NCBI GenBank assembly: GCA_008000375.1
Contig: SMOI01000403.1
Coordinates: forward strand, 1-27,107
DNA length: 27,107 nt
DNA from: Poteriospumella lacustris
Taxonomy: Eukaryota; Sar; Chrysophyceae; Chromulinales; Dinobryaceae
Direction: 5' to 3'
This document shows, one piece after another, positions 17,259 through 26,712 of this stretch (positions are counted from its first letter, which is position 1; the number at the start of each line of letters is the position of its first letter). The position numbers and the translations under genes are program-made. The notes under the pieces were generated by a model. That model did not search any database. It was not told where the DNA came from and saw nothing but the letters and a program-made list of their open reading frames with translations.

Positions 17259-18628
17259 TTACTTTTCCTCCGTCGCCTTTGGTTTCCGGCCTGCATGGAT
17301 AGTCCCTTCAGAAATCTGCATGTACGAAATGAGGTGAGTGTAACTTCTGATCTGCCCATGCGCACTCATCGATATGATATGTGTCCTTCCTGCAGAATAA
17401 GTATTCGGGAACTCCAAATCGTTCGGCCGATGATGATCAGGTCAACGGATTGCGGCCATGCAAAACAAGCCGCTTTTTCGCAGCGCTCCCGCACGTTGGA
17501 CTTGTGGACTTTGTGATCCGAACAAGTCCTCGGTGTGTCTGCGACACGACCTCGGTTACACCTCGAGACATTTTGTTGGTCGGTTGAAAAACTATGAATC
17601 GTTAGTCGTTAGTCATCCCCAGACTTCGGCCCAAACTAACCTACGCTGGTTTCACTGATGAATACCAACTGTGCGTACAATCAAAATGTCACGTCAACGG
17701 AGTAGTGGCCGAGCTGCAGATCGATCTGCGAAAGAAAAAGGTCCCGCATCTTCGCCATGTAAGAGTGTGAAGAAGATATCGACATGACATCGAATGACGA
17801 CGGTGACAAAAACGAATTATCGGAACCTTCTACTGCGCTTTCTGTTGGGCCAACAGTTTTGAGTGGGAACAACAATGTGTAGACCAATAATCATCAGTAT
17901 CATCTGTGGAAACATGCCTGCCCGCTCAACTTTGGCGGGCGAAAGGGTAACAACGTCGTCGGCCTACGCCAAAGATACTCTCACATTATTCTGCAAAGCG
18001 TATTGAGGAAACGTAAAGTGAAATGGGCCGAAGAAATCGAAAGAAGCGAAAGGGTCACCTTGTGTAAACACTCGTGGCTACGACTAGGCTACACTAAAGC
18101 ACTCGTGATTGTGGCCATATATTCGAATGCGGGGTCCTCTCTCTATATGTATAGGGAAAAGTCAGCGATCCAGTCAGCGCAATTCTGTGGTGCACTAATG
18201 CCGCAATCAATGACGCTTTTTCATCGGTTTACCAGTCACAAACGTACAGGCACTACGAGCAATGTCCGATAGACTTGTTAATTTTGCTTGAGGAAGTAAG
18301 AGCGGTCGACGGCGGGGTTGCTCGAACCCGAAAGCCATTTTAAACCGACGTGGGTGACGTTATGCCGTGTGGGAATCGAAATGACTGTTGGGTTGGTCGC
18401 TGTGGCTGGATGCGACGCTGATTGTCTCTTTACAATCTGGTCGCTCAAGCAAGGACGAACGATGCTGTAGCTTGCGAGATGTGCACCATGAAGTAAATAA
18501 TTGAAGCATTCATTTGCACAAACAATTAACCCAATCAGTCATTAATATCACATGACCATAGAGCGTTGCTCGTTTGCCCAAAGTAGAACTGCTGTTCATG
18601 AACCATGATGTACCTTTCAAACAGCTTG
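17259..18628. other. Mostly featureless interior of the candidate transposon
   Basis: CTTCGGCCCAAACTAACCTACG at 17624-17645 echoes the inner end of the left inverted repeat. The open frame 18003-18272 (plus, 89 residues, basic N-terminus) shows no motif. No gene is supported. Confidence 0.35.
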
Positions 18629-18854
18629 GTAAGGGCTGTATTTGAGATCTGTTTAAATTACAGAAACAGAGACCACAAAAAGAGAGACGACAGAGAGAAT
18701 ACAGAGAGAAAGACAAAAGAGAGTAAAAAAGCAACATCGAGTGCCGCCGACGAGAAACTGAACGGCGCCGACGAGAAACTGAAAATGTCTCCCAGAACCC
18801 AGATCGAAGTCTGGGACTAGGATGTAGGACGCCGCAGGAAGAGTGGCGGACACA
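18629..18854 (+). repeat. Dispersed repeat, copy 2
   Basis: It shares ordered blocks with 7221-7397 in the same orientation: GTAAGGGCTG at its start and GGACGCCGCAGG-(A)-AGAGTGGCGG at its end. The middle differs. It has a purine-only-like run (AGAGA-rich, about 18660-18730) and a 22-base tandem carrying CGACGAGAAACTGAA twice (about 18747-18783). This copy does not end in AG. Confidence 0.6.
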
Positions 18855-19020
18855 TTGACTCATGGGTGGTATGCAATCAGGTGTTGCTGCTCCACTTGCG
18901 TGGTGCTTGGTTGTCCAGTAGTTCAGCTGTAGGGGCGCTGAGCAAAGTTGTTGTCAACACCGAATCGCTCTTAGCGCCGATGATGCTATCTTATATTATT
19001 TCAAGTAGTACGGTTTCTTG

Positions 19021-19122
19021 GGGGCCGAAGCAATCAAAAATGTGACAAACGCCACTCAAACTCAGCCGTCTGCGACAAGAGACAAATGACAAGTGAAGAA
19101 ACTCTACCGAGGTGGAGGCTTC
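19021..19122 (-). repeat. Inverted repeat, right copy (102 bp)
   Basis: This is the reverse-complement match to 12752-12889. It is followed directly by a GGAC/GGACT tandem (about 19126-19146). No target-site duplication is obvious outside the pair. Confidence 0.65.
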
Positions 19123-19524
19123 AAACGGACGGACTGACGGACGGACACCGTGAAATTTGGACCCCACACCCCGTAAAGGCCTTCTCTAATTACTAAACGT
19201 GATTGCGTTGGAAGTAGTATACACCACTATATCCCTAAGGGAACCAGAGCTAAGCGCGAGGACCCTTAGTGAAACCGTACACATATGCGGAGATAGCGCC
19301 TGCAAGCGAAACGCATGTAGCCTTCAAGTCTTCGACAGAGGCGGCGGCAGGATCGTCCGCAAATTACCGGCGATCGGCCTCAAATTGCTGGGCGTGTGAA
19401 GAGGCCGATCGCATGCTCAAATCGTGCCCTCACTCTGAGGCTTACGAGAGCTTTTCTCCACGGTAAAACGAAGGCAATACTATAAACTTCACCGCCTACG
19501 AAAGCTCAGTCAACGAAAGAGAAA
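19123..19524. other. Left flank of the Copia element, no gene seen
   Basis: A GGACGGACTGACGGAC low-complexity patch lies at the left. The short open frames 19199-19399 and 19269-19466 overlap in different frames and show no motif. Nothing else is supported. Confidence 0.4.
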
Positions 19525-20120
19525 TGTTGAAACTGACACACTCTTGTAGAGGAGTCACGCAGTATGTCGGTCCTAATATAGTACCTACTGCTGTATTCCA
19601 AACTCTCGGATGCTGTAATAGCTGAGATAATTAGATTAAATATGATTTCCAAAGGAATGTCAGTCTATTTGATCGTTGCTCCTTTCAAACAGCCATTTGC
19701 TTGGTGATCGGGTTTCCGAGTCAACGGCTATTAGAAGAACGGGTTCCCGCAAGGTTTCCCGGGATTCCTGCAGAAAACGCCTTCGTTCATTCCTGCTGCC
19801 CGTAGTCGTTGAACAAAGATGTAAGACAATACCTTCTCCATTGCTGTAAGACAATACGGTTTGCGACCTCATTGCTGACTGACACTCGATTCATTCTAGC
19901 CTCTTCCAGCACTGCCTCCACAGGGACTCGCATCTCATGTCCGTCTCTCCGCGAAGACCACAAACGGTTCGCGGTTTACCGGTAGGATGTCTTTAAATCG
20001 TATCCTAGCGCGCTCTGTTCTGATTTAGTCTCTCGTGATGATTTTAGGATCTTGTTTGGCTTGTACCCATTGGGCCAGACAATGAATGCACCATAACAGA
20101 GATTCTACCAACTTGTTACA
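19525..20120 (-). repeat. 3' LTR (in element orientation) of the Copia element
   Basis: This 596-bp copy aligns with 25248-25843 at a constant offset of 5723 with no difference that I can see. It contains TGTAAGACAATAC twice (19820-19832 and 19845-19857, period 25). Identity continues four bases further (CGTG) at its internal side. Confidence 0.9.
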
Positions 20121-20122
20121 CG

Positions 20123-20237
20123 TGTCAGTCTATTTGATCGTTGCTCCTTTCAAACAGCCATTTGCTTGGTGATCGGGTTTCCGAGTCAACGGCTATTAGA
20201 AGAACGGGTTCCCGCAAGGTTTCCCGGGATTCCTGCA
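20123..20237 (-). repeat. Third, partial LTR copy (115 bp) next to the 3' LTR
   Basis: It is identical to 19658-19772 inside the 3' LTR, at an offset of 465. It supplies the last 17 or so codons and the stop of the pol frame. In element sense it begins TGCAGG and ends GACTGACA, and a purine-rich GAAGGAGTG stands just before it, like a polypurine tract. Confidence 0.85.
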
Positions 20238-22775
20238 CACTCCTTCGAGCCAAACGGAGTCGATCGAAGTGAGGATCGCTGACCTCTTCTGTTGGGATTG
20301 AAAGCGAGCAATTTCGCGCGGAGCTTCATAAACGTTGAACCTACCAGAGGTTTTGTTAGGATGTCGGCAGACATCTCTTCAGTTGGTAAGTGTTGGAGTA
20401 TGATGTCTCCCTTGTCGATGTGTTGCTTAATGAAAAAGAAACGAACGTCGATGTGTTTAGAATTTCCCGTTTTTCCTCCCTTACCTGCATTGGCCATGGT
20501 AATGGTCGACTTGTTGTCTTGGTAGACAATTGCAGGTAGGTTCGGTGCTCCCAGGAATGACATGATTCGTTTGACCATGATGATGTTGCTGACACTGTCC
20601 GCCAGGGCAATCAATTCGCTTTCCGTGGAAGAGCGGGCGACAAGCTGCTGCTTCTTGCTGCGTGCGTGGATGGAGCATCCATTTTGTCCGATGGTGAGGA
20701 CCTCGCCGCTGTGCCCTTTGGCGTCCGCATGGACGGCGAAAGAGGCGTCGACGAAGGCGTGGACCTGCGCCGACGTCGGTGCAATGGTCATGGCAGCGTC
20801 GCGGGTGTTGCCCAAGTAGCGGTACACTCGGAGGAGCTTTTTCCAGTCCTCTGCAGTTGGAGCTGCGGCGCGAGCGGCAAGGAATGAGCAGGAAAGGAGG
20901 ATGTCAGTCCTGCATTTCCGCGCGAGGTACATTAACTTCATGACCTTCGACAGGAACTCTCGGGGATTGCCACATGGGGGTGCGGTGTGGTCCACGTCGA
21001 AGAGAGTCGACGTGGCAGGGGTGTTTGCGCTGCCTCGAGCGTTGCCATCAACGAGGCATTCCTCGAGGAGTTTCGGCATCGTCAGGCGCAATCCGGGCCG
21101 GCGATGGCCGTCAGCTTCCGGCACAATAACGCGGCGGATGTCGATTCCAAGGTAGGAGATGCTGTGGGTCTTTTCCAAGCGTTCTTGCTTTATTTCGTCA
21201 TATTCCTCTTTCAGGGCGGCGACGAGCTTGGCTCGGAGTCGTGTTCCACGGAACGTGTGGAACACGTCGTCGACGTGGAGGCACAACGTCGACACTTCAT
21301 CCCCGTCCTTGAGGGTCCACAGACACTCGTCGTCGGTCGACCTTTCGTATCCAAGGTTCCTTATGGTGGACGTGAGGCGGTTGTACCACAGTTTGCCGGC
21401 CTCGGGGAGGCCGTACAAGGCGCCGACGAGGTTGACTAGGATGGTCCCGTCGGGTTGGCGGAATCGATCATATGACGGATCGATGTCGCTGAGGAAGGAG
21501 CTGAGCTGCTTCGGGATTCGCATGACCTGGGTATGAGAAAGTTTCTCGTACAGGTATGCGCCGGGGAAATCGTACGTCTCGATTTCCCGGTTTTCGAGGG
21601 CTGCCAGCGACAAGACGGTCATGAATGACTCGTGCTTGATCGTTGCAGAACTGGTTTCAGAGGAGCAGTACTTCTCTGGGTCCGTGAGGTGGCCGCCAGC
21701 GACAAGTCGGGCCTTCATTTTGTCGAAGGTTCCGTCGGCTCGGAATTTCTCTTTGAGAAACATGGAACACGATAAGGGTTTCGTGTGCTTGGATTTGATG
21801 GCATCTTTACGTGCATGGATGGGTATCCACACGCCGCGGTCCAGGAGCTGTTTGAGTTCCTGTCTGATCGCCTCTTCGGCATCTTTGCCGTACTGAGATA
21901 TCGCCGTCTTGACGGTAAGATTTAAAGCGTGCTTGACCACGACATTGTTGATGAACCGTCGCGGTGTCTTCAGGTTTTCGCGCTGACGCAGACTGTACCT
22001 TGATGTATCCCTGGGCTCGGTGTTCGATGCGGGTGAGGGCGTGGTGCCTTCGACTGTTGCCGTGGAGTTTTCAGATGCTTCCTGAGGGATGGTGTCGGGT
22101 GCCTCGTTCACTTGCGCGATGCTGGTTACGTCTGCTGGTGTAGTCGTAGTCGTCGCTGGTGGTAGAATCGGTAGCGTCGGATCGAACCCAGCGTAGATTG
22201 TTGGGTCCTCTCCAGTCGGTGTCGGTGGGCCGCGTTCTTGATGGAGCATGGCTGGGACTGGGACGGCTGCCCCAACATTGCTTGTCGCCGTCGCGGGACC
22301 ATGACCGATGTCGTTGATTGGCAGGGGGTCGAGCTGGATGTCCGCTGTCCATTGCGGTCCTTTGGACGAGAGGTTGCGCATGAACTCCGTTGCTTTCGCA
22401 ACGTCCTGCTCGGACGCCGCTGATAGCAATCGGGACGGTCGATTCACGATGCGGGTGCTCGTGTCGGCACCCGTTGGGATCAGCAGGACATCTACGCTTC
22501 CCGCTTTTGTCGTGAAGTGATGTCCGACGACGACGCCGAGTTCGGCCCGAGCGGCTGATTTGTCCATTGGAGCGTTGGGGTTTATAGCGAGTACAACGCT
22601 TCCCCACGGGACCGCGATATCTTCGATCGTCGGTTTCCTCCCCGTGACCATCGCGAGGGGCGACGACTTGCCAGTGGCTTTGTTGGGGACGACGTTGCGC
22701 ATATGCACGACGTCGATGGCAGCAAGGCTATGCAGTTGTGTTGGTACCTCGTACGGCAGGTCTGCTGGAGCGCTC
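20186..22775 (-). CDS. Copia pol, C-terminal part: reverse transcriptase and RNase H
   Basis: It copies element RNA into DNA and degrades the RNA strand in the virus-like particle. The open frame is 840 codons from 22708, but in-frame homology continues upstream to about 22775, so 22708 is not a real start. It joins the integrase frame by a shift. An integrase C-terminal and linker region runs to about residue 250. Reverse transcriptase follows, with Asp380 (YDFPGAY), VGALYGLPEAGKLWYNRL at 428-445 and the catalytic HVDD at 478-481. RNase H has Asp654 (FVDASF), Glu696 (SSTESEL) and Asp731 (YQDNKST), and the usual end DILTKPL at 782-788. About 40 extra residues follow, the last 17 from the partial LTR copy. 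The catalytic residues look intact. Confidence 0.9.
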
Positions 22776-23250
22776 GAAGTCCGTCTCGGTCGGTTCGTGT
22801 TGCTCGCTCAACCTTGCCTGAGTGGTTCCCACTTGGCGATTGCTGAAGGAGGACTCCGGCCTTCGACAGTTCGTCGGAGATGGCGCTGAACACCGATTCG
22901 TTATCTGTGCGCAGGCGTCTGGCTGGGTTACCCGTAACTGCAAGCATCTTCCCAAGCCAGACTTGGAGGGCTTCAAGGATCGATGCTTTGTCCTTTCTCG
23001 GCAGGGGGATGAGAGTCCCGTACTTTGAAACATCCTCCAGCACCCGGAGGTGGGGCTTGTTTCCGGCGACAAAGCAAATGTCGGCGTGGTACGTGTGACC
23101 CACGTACGGGGCTTCCGGCGATTTCTCGTTGTTGCTGAGCTTCTTCGAGATAGTGGCCTTCGCTCGTTTGCACACCGTGCATGGTCCGAGGAGTTGTCTC
23201 CCAGTTTCGACGTCCTTTGGGGACAGGTCGCAGCCTCTTATACCACCACG
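22760..23250 (-). CDS. Copia pol: integrase core (frame-shifted segment)
   Basis: It would insert the cDNA copy into the host genome. CTVCK at the frame's beginning supplies the two Cys of the HHCC zinc site. Its two His (HTMLNH) are in the neighbouring frame upstream. The catalytic triad reads D (YHADICF), D (RTDNES) and E (GKVERATR), numbered 32, 91 and 123 from the codon at 23175. Thirty-one residues lie between the last two, against 35 in classic Copia. The frame differs from both neighbours: shifts lie near 23255 and near 22765. Beyond about 22760 the open frame to 22582 is no longer homologous. There is no own start codon; it is part of a single polyprotein. Confidence 0.8.
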
Positions 23251-24356
23251 GCGAGTAGAGCCTTCAATGCGACGTCGCTCGGGTGGTTGAGCATCGTGTG
23301 GTATCTCATGGCGAGCTCGCCGCGCTCTTTCTCGTGGCGCGTTGGACCTTTTGCTTGTCCGTTCGCCTGTGGTCGGTGTGGAGGGGATGACACGGGCTCG
23401 ATGATGTCGCTGTCGTCGTCGTCTGAATCGCTGTCGTCGTATTCTTCCCCGACCTTGCCGACGAACACGCGGCTCTTTGCGGTCGTTCCTTTCGGAGTGA
23501 CGAAGGTTCGACGTTGCAGAAGTTTGACGAGGATGTCGTTAACTTCATCGTCTTCTGTCGCATCGAGGGAATACATGCCTTCTTCGTTGCTTGTGAAGCG
23601 AGCAATGAGCTTGAGCGTTTTTGGGTCCCGCAGCTCAAACGCGTCGGCGTCACGATGCTGTGCGTAGTCAATGCGGAACCTTGACTTCATCAGCGCGAAG
23701 GACAGGATGTTGAAGGCGGAGGTCGGGACGTAGTGAGCTGTCCCGAACGGTCCGAATCGTCCGACCCATCTGGGGGTGATCGGATGACCTCCCACTCCTT
23801 CGATGGTAGTCCTGTTGGCTGACTTGCGGTTTATCAGGACGTCGGGGCGGTTCACGATATTGATGTTCGCCCCGGTATCCAAGATCACCAGTGGGTGCTC
23901 TCCGCATAGGGCGCCCTCGGTGCGAGAGGTCAGGAGCGCCAGGTTCGCTTTTCGCGTTACGAATGCGATTTGGGCGAATCGCGTCCGTTTTGCCGGCGGC
24001 GGGACCGATCTCCGAGGGGAATCGTCGCCATCCTTAGATTCGCTTTCTGCATCGTTGGCATGTCTGTCTCGATGTTCTCGTTTGCGGAGGGCTGGTTTGG
24101 GTCGGCTACCGGTTTCGTTCGGTCTTGATTCCTCCCCGTTGGTCTCCATTAGACGCTTCAGGATGGAGCAGTCCTTTGCGACGTGGCCTTTCTTTCGACA
24201 GTGTCCGCAAGTTGCGTCCGGATTGAATTCACCTGGGGGTCGGGGGCCGCGGACTTGGCGTCCAGGGGTCTTCGGTGACGCCCTCTTCGGCCCCTTTCCC
24301 ACTCGGGACTTCGCCACGGAGGCAAGTTTCTTGCCCTGTGCGTTGGTCATCCGCAT
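23238..24356 (-). CDS. Copia gag C-terminus and protease: nucleocapsid zinc knuckle, aspartic protease, integrase zinc-site His
   Basis: This segment packages element RNA and processes the polyprotein. Counted from the codon at 24356, a basic N-terminus leads to a CCHC knuckle C50-x2-C53-x4-H58-x4-C63. Then comes an Arg/Glu-rich linker, the retropepsin-like Asp160-Thr-Gly-Ala (LVILDTGANINIV), a GAG-pre-integrase region (EEGMYSLDA) and HTMLNHPSD with His353 and His358 of the integrase zinc site. It overlaps the gag frame by 128 bases in the +1 frame. The frame ends at a TAA about 23238, just where integrase continues in another frame. The Met is not a likely true start. Confidence 0.85.
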   Translation of the reverse strand: MRMTNAQGKKLASVAKSRVGKGPKRASPKTPGRQVRGPRPPGEFNPDATCGHCRKKGHVAKDCSILKRLMETNGEESRPNETGSRPKPALRKREHRDRHANDAESESKDGDDSPRRSVPPPAKRTRFAQIAFVTRKANLALLTSRTEGALCGEHPLVILDTGANINIVNRPDVLINRKSANRTTIEGVGGHPITPRWVGRFGPFGTAHYVPTSAFNILSFALMKSRFRIDYAQHRDADAFELRDPKTLKLIARFTSNEEGMYSLDATEDDEVNDILVKLLQRRTFVTPKGTTAKSRVFVGKVGEEYDDSDSDDDDSDIIEPVSSPPHRPQANGQAKGPTRHEKERGELAMRYHTMLNHPSDVALKALLAVVV

Positions 24357-25281
24357 CAGCCTCTGAGTGAGCCTTCATCGCCGCGGATATCCTTTTAAAC
24401 GCATCATCGACGGTGAGTGGGAACTCTGCCGTCTGGTATTGCGTGATGAGGATGTTGCGGATGGTTTTGCCATGCGGGTGAGTTACACCTGCGATGAAGT
24501 GGTACACTGCGACTTGGTCTGGGAGCCTGTCACGGGTCACACCAATGGCTCTGCATCTCTCGAGAGTGTCAGCGAAGTCTTGTCTGTACTCTTCGAGCGT
24601 CCGGTGCTCTTGACGCATGTCTTCGAGCTCTCTGGCTGCATTGGTGATTTCGGTCACCGATGCGTGTGCGCCGCGAGTGATCGTGTGACTGTTCCGGAGG
24701 ATGGATAACATCCGGTACGGATTGCGGTCGATCACCGCGCTCTGCCAAGCGGCCGCGAAGTGAGCGTCGATGTGACGCTTGGACTCTTCGGAGAGGGCCA
24801 ACTGGAGTTGGCCGCACATCACCTTGCGGCCGGTGAAGAACTCCGTCCGGAGCTTTTGCCAGAGTCTCGAATTGAGTCTGAAGAGCTCGACTTCGTCAGC
24901 ATCTTCTGTCGGGACGGGTGTGGCATTCTTCCACTCCAGCAGAAAATCCTCCAGGACTTCTGGGTCTTCTCCAGGATTGAAAGCGTCTTCCACCTCGGTG
25001 GAGTCACCTTCATCGGAGTCGAAGTTCTCCAGGTTTAAGTATGGGTGCATGCCCCATACATATGGTCTTCTGGAGAAGATGCATTCGTTGCCTGTCCCAA
25101 TAAGTCGGGCAATTGAATCAGGGAACTTGTCGGATGCAGCGCATATGCGGTGCATCTGCTCGACCCAACGACTGTACTTGTTGGGGTTGAGTGTCAGAGT
25201 CGGAAACACTTGTTGGCTTGCAGTTGATTGATCAGATCGACTAATTATGTTGAAACTGACACACTCTTGTAGAGGAGTCAC
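24229..25281 (-). CDS. Copia gag (capsid region), 350 codons
   Basis: It is the structural protein of the virus-like particle. It contains a UBN2/retrotransposon-gag-type helical block: YSRWVEQMHRI near residue 40 (capsid-like start), NAARELEDMRQEHRTLEEYR in the middle, and DFADTLERCRAIG followed by PDQVAVYHFIAGV. The homologous frame leaves this phase between about 24375 and 24325; the last residues to 24229 are non-homologous. Oddly, the first ATG (25281) lies inside the 5' LTR, so its first 11 codons are LTR sequence. The next Met (MHRI) is about 42 codons further in and may be the real start. Confidence 0.8.
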   Translation of the reverse strand: MTPLQECVSFNIISRSDQSTASQQVFPTLTLNPNKYSRWVEQMHRICAASDKFPDSIARLIGTGNECIFSRRPYVWGMHPYLNLENFDSDEGDSTEVEDAFNPGEDPEVLEDFLLEWKNATPVPTEDADEVELFRLNSRLWQKLRTEFFTGRKVMCGQLQLALSEESKRHIDAHFAAAWQSAVIDRNPYRMLSILRNSHTITRGAHASVTEITNAARELEDMRQEHRTLEEYRQDFADTLERCRAIGVTRDRLPDQVAVYHFIAGVTHPHGKTIRNILITQYQTAEFPLTVDDAFKRISAAMKAHSEADADDQRTGQETCLRGEVPSGKGAEEGVTEDPWTPSPRPPTPR

Positions 25282-25843
25282 GCAGTATGTCGGTCCTAAT
25301 ATAGTACCTACTGCTGTATTCCAAACTCTCGGATGCTGTAATAGCTGAGATAATTAGATTAAATATGATTTCCAAAGGAATGTCAGTCTATTTGATCGTT
25401 GCTCCTTTCAAACAGCCATTTGCTTGGTGATCGGGTTTCCGAGTCAACGGCTATTAGAAGAACGGGTTCCCGCAAGGTTTCCCGGGATTCCTGCAGAAAA
25501 CGCCTTCGTTCATTCCTGCTGCCCGTAGTCGTTGAACAAAGATGTAAGACAATACCTTCTCCATTGCTGTAAGACAATACGGTTTGCGACCTCATTGCTG
25601 ACTGACACTCGATTCATTCTAGCCTCTTCCAGCACTGCCTCCACAGGGACTCGCATCTCATGTCCGTCTCTCCGCGAAGACCACAAACGGTTCGCGGTTT
25701 ACCGGTAGGATGTCTTTAAATCGTATCCTAGCGCGCTCTGTTCTGATTTAGTCTCTCGTGATGATTTTAGGATCTTGTTTGGCTTGTACCCATTGGGCCA
25801 GACAATGAATGCACCATAACAGAGATTCTACCAACTTGTTACA
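25248..25843 (-). repeat. 5' LTR (in element orientation) of the Copia element
   Basis: The 596-bp sequence matches 19525-20120. Its inner neighbour in element sense is TAATTAGTCGATC, which is not a usual tRNA primer-binding site. At the outer side TTGTTACAC is repeated 14 bases on (25837-25845 and 25851-25859). Confidence 0.9.
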
Positions 25844-26053
25844 CGTGCGTTGTTACACACAGGGTCGGATTTGAGGTACATTCCAGTCATGTTATAAATA
25901 GGAATTAGGGTAACATGGTCACGGCAGCCACTGAAACATGTCGACGGGCAATGCGTGGTTATCCTCCCTAACTCACTCACTGGAAATCAACGAAAAGCTA
26001 CGAATCAAATTAATGATTGACTTCATTAATCCTGCGGAGTTATTGCCGACAAA
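25844..26053. other. Right flank of the Copia element
   Basis: I see no gene or repeat beyond the TTGTTACAC echo next to the LTR. Confidence 0.4.
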
Positions 26054-26302
26054 TGGACATCGAAAACTATTTCAAAAAGATTGATAGAAGATACGATCAT
26101 CAAGTAAGTGAAGATATAGTGGACCGACATTGCCGAAGTCTGTGATGATATATTCGTTGCACTAACGCTAGGTTATCTGTCATACTTGAAGCAGAAGAAA
26201 AGCAAAAGGTATAACAACACGAGGCTGCAAGACGACAACAAGAGAGGTATGAACAAATTCAAGCAAGAAAGGACAAAATGGTCAAGGAGAGGGAACATTC
26301 TT
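26054..26302 (+). pseudogene. Decayed coiled-coil-like coding fragment
   Basis: At 26054 a short frame, MDIENYFKKIDRRYDHQ, runs straight into GTAAGT, a splice-donor-like hexamer at 26104. About 85 bases later a Glu/Gln/Arg-rich stretch (LEAEEKQKV, a TAA, then EAARRQQERYEQIQARK) reads as an amphipathic coiled coil. It may be the remains of a retroelement gag or of an intron-bearing gene. The family is unrecognised. Confidence 0.25.
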
Positions 26303-26712
26303 TGATATTCCGCATGTACGCATGTGCAACAAGACACGTGATTGCAATGACATGGAAGCCACGATTCATCATTTTCATTTGTAAGCTATATGTAAGCGTT
26401 CCGTTTCCTTTGTCATGTGATGTCAGCGACCGACTGTGGTTGCCAATGAAGTCTCTCAAGAAAAGGCTGCATAGTAACCGTAGTAACTCTAGAGCTAACA
26501 TGCATCAATTCCCGACTTCCTGGAAGGGGTGTACTTATTAGATGGAAACCAATGCGGGGAAACCCGGATTCTGGTGATTCATAATAATTATCGGATCGAT
26601 CATATGATCGATGGCTGCATAAGAAACTGTTTAAGCAATAAACATAAACACCTAGAAGGTTTGGATAGATAGGTTTAAGTGTTGCGTTCACGCATGTTAC
26701 AAAACGGTTGAT
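26303..26712. other. No supported feature
   Basis: Open frames on both strands (26278-26541 plus, 26413-26727 minus) lack motifs. GATCGATCATATGATCGATGG at about 26594-26613 is a nearly perfect palindrome of GATC units. Confidence 0.35.

Larger units (their letters stand above)
12752..19122. mobile_element. Candidate old DNA transposon bounded by diverged inverted repeats
   Basis: The plus-strand sequence 12752-12889 and the reverse complement of 19021-19122 share ordered blocks. These are GAAGCCTC-(T/C)-ACCTCGGTAG at the outer end, then ACTTGTCA-(C/T)-TTGTC and GGCTG-(G/A)-GTT. They close with TGATTGCTTCGGCCCC at the inner end. They face each other as terminal inverted repeats would. A DDE transposase relic lies just inside the left repeat on the minus strand. 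The repeats could instead be two independent insertions of one short family, so the single-element reading is tentative. Confidence 0.4.
19525..25843 (-). mobile_element. Ty1/Copia LTR retrotransposon, young, with frame-disrupted gag-pol
   Basis: Two 596-bp direct repeats that I read as identical (19525-20120 and 25248-25843) enclose minus-strand gag, zinc knuckle, protease, integrase, reverse transcriptase and RNase H. Integrase before RT is the Copia order. In element sense the LTR runs from TGTAACAAG to TTTCAACA, with TG...CA ends. Identical LTRs mean recent insertion, yet pol crosses three frames. I see no target-site duplication (AGAAA left, CGTGC right). CGTG follows the LTR at both its inner-left and outer-right sides. 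A third partial LTR copy touches the pol end. Confidence 0.88.

Noticed and set aside
19660-19872. 70-codon frame found twice, identically, at 19660-19872 and 25383-25595
   Set aside because: It is simply the same LTR sequence read twice; no protein features.
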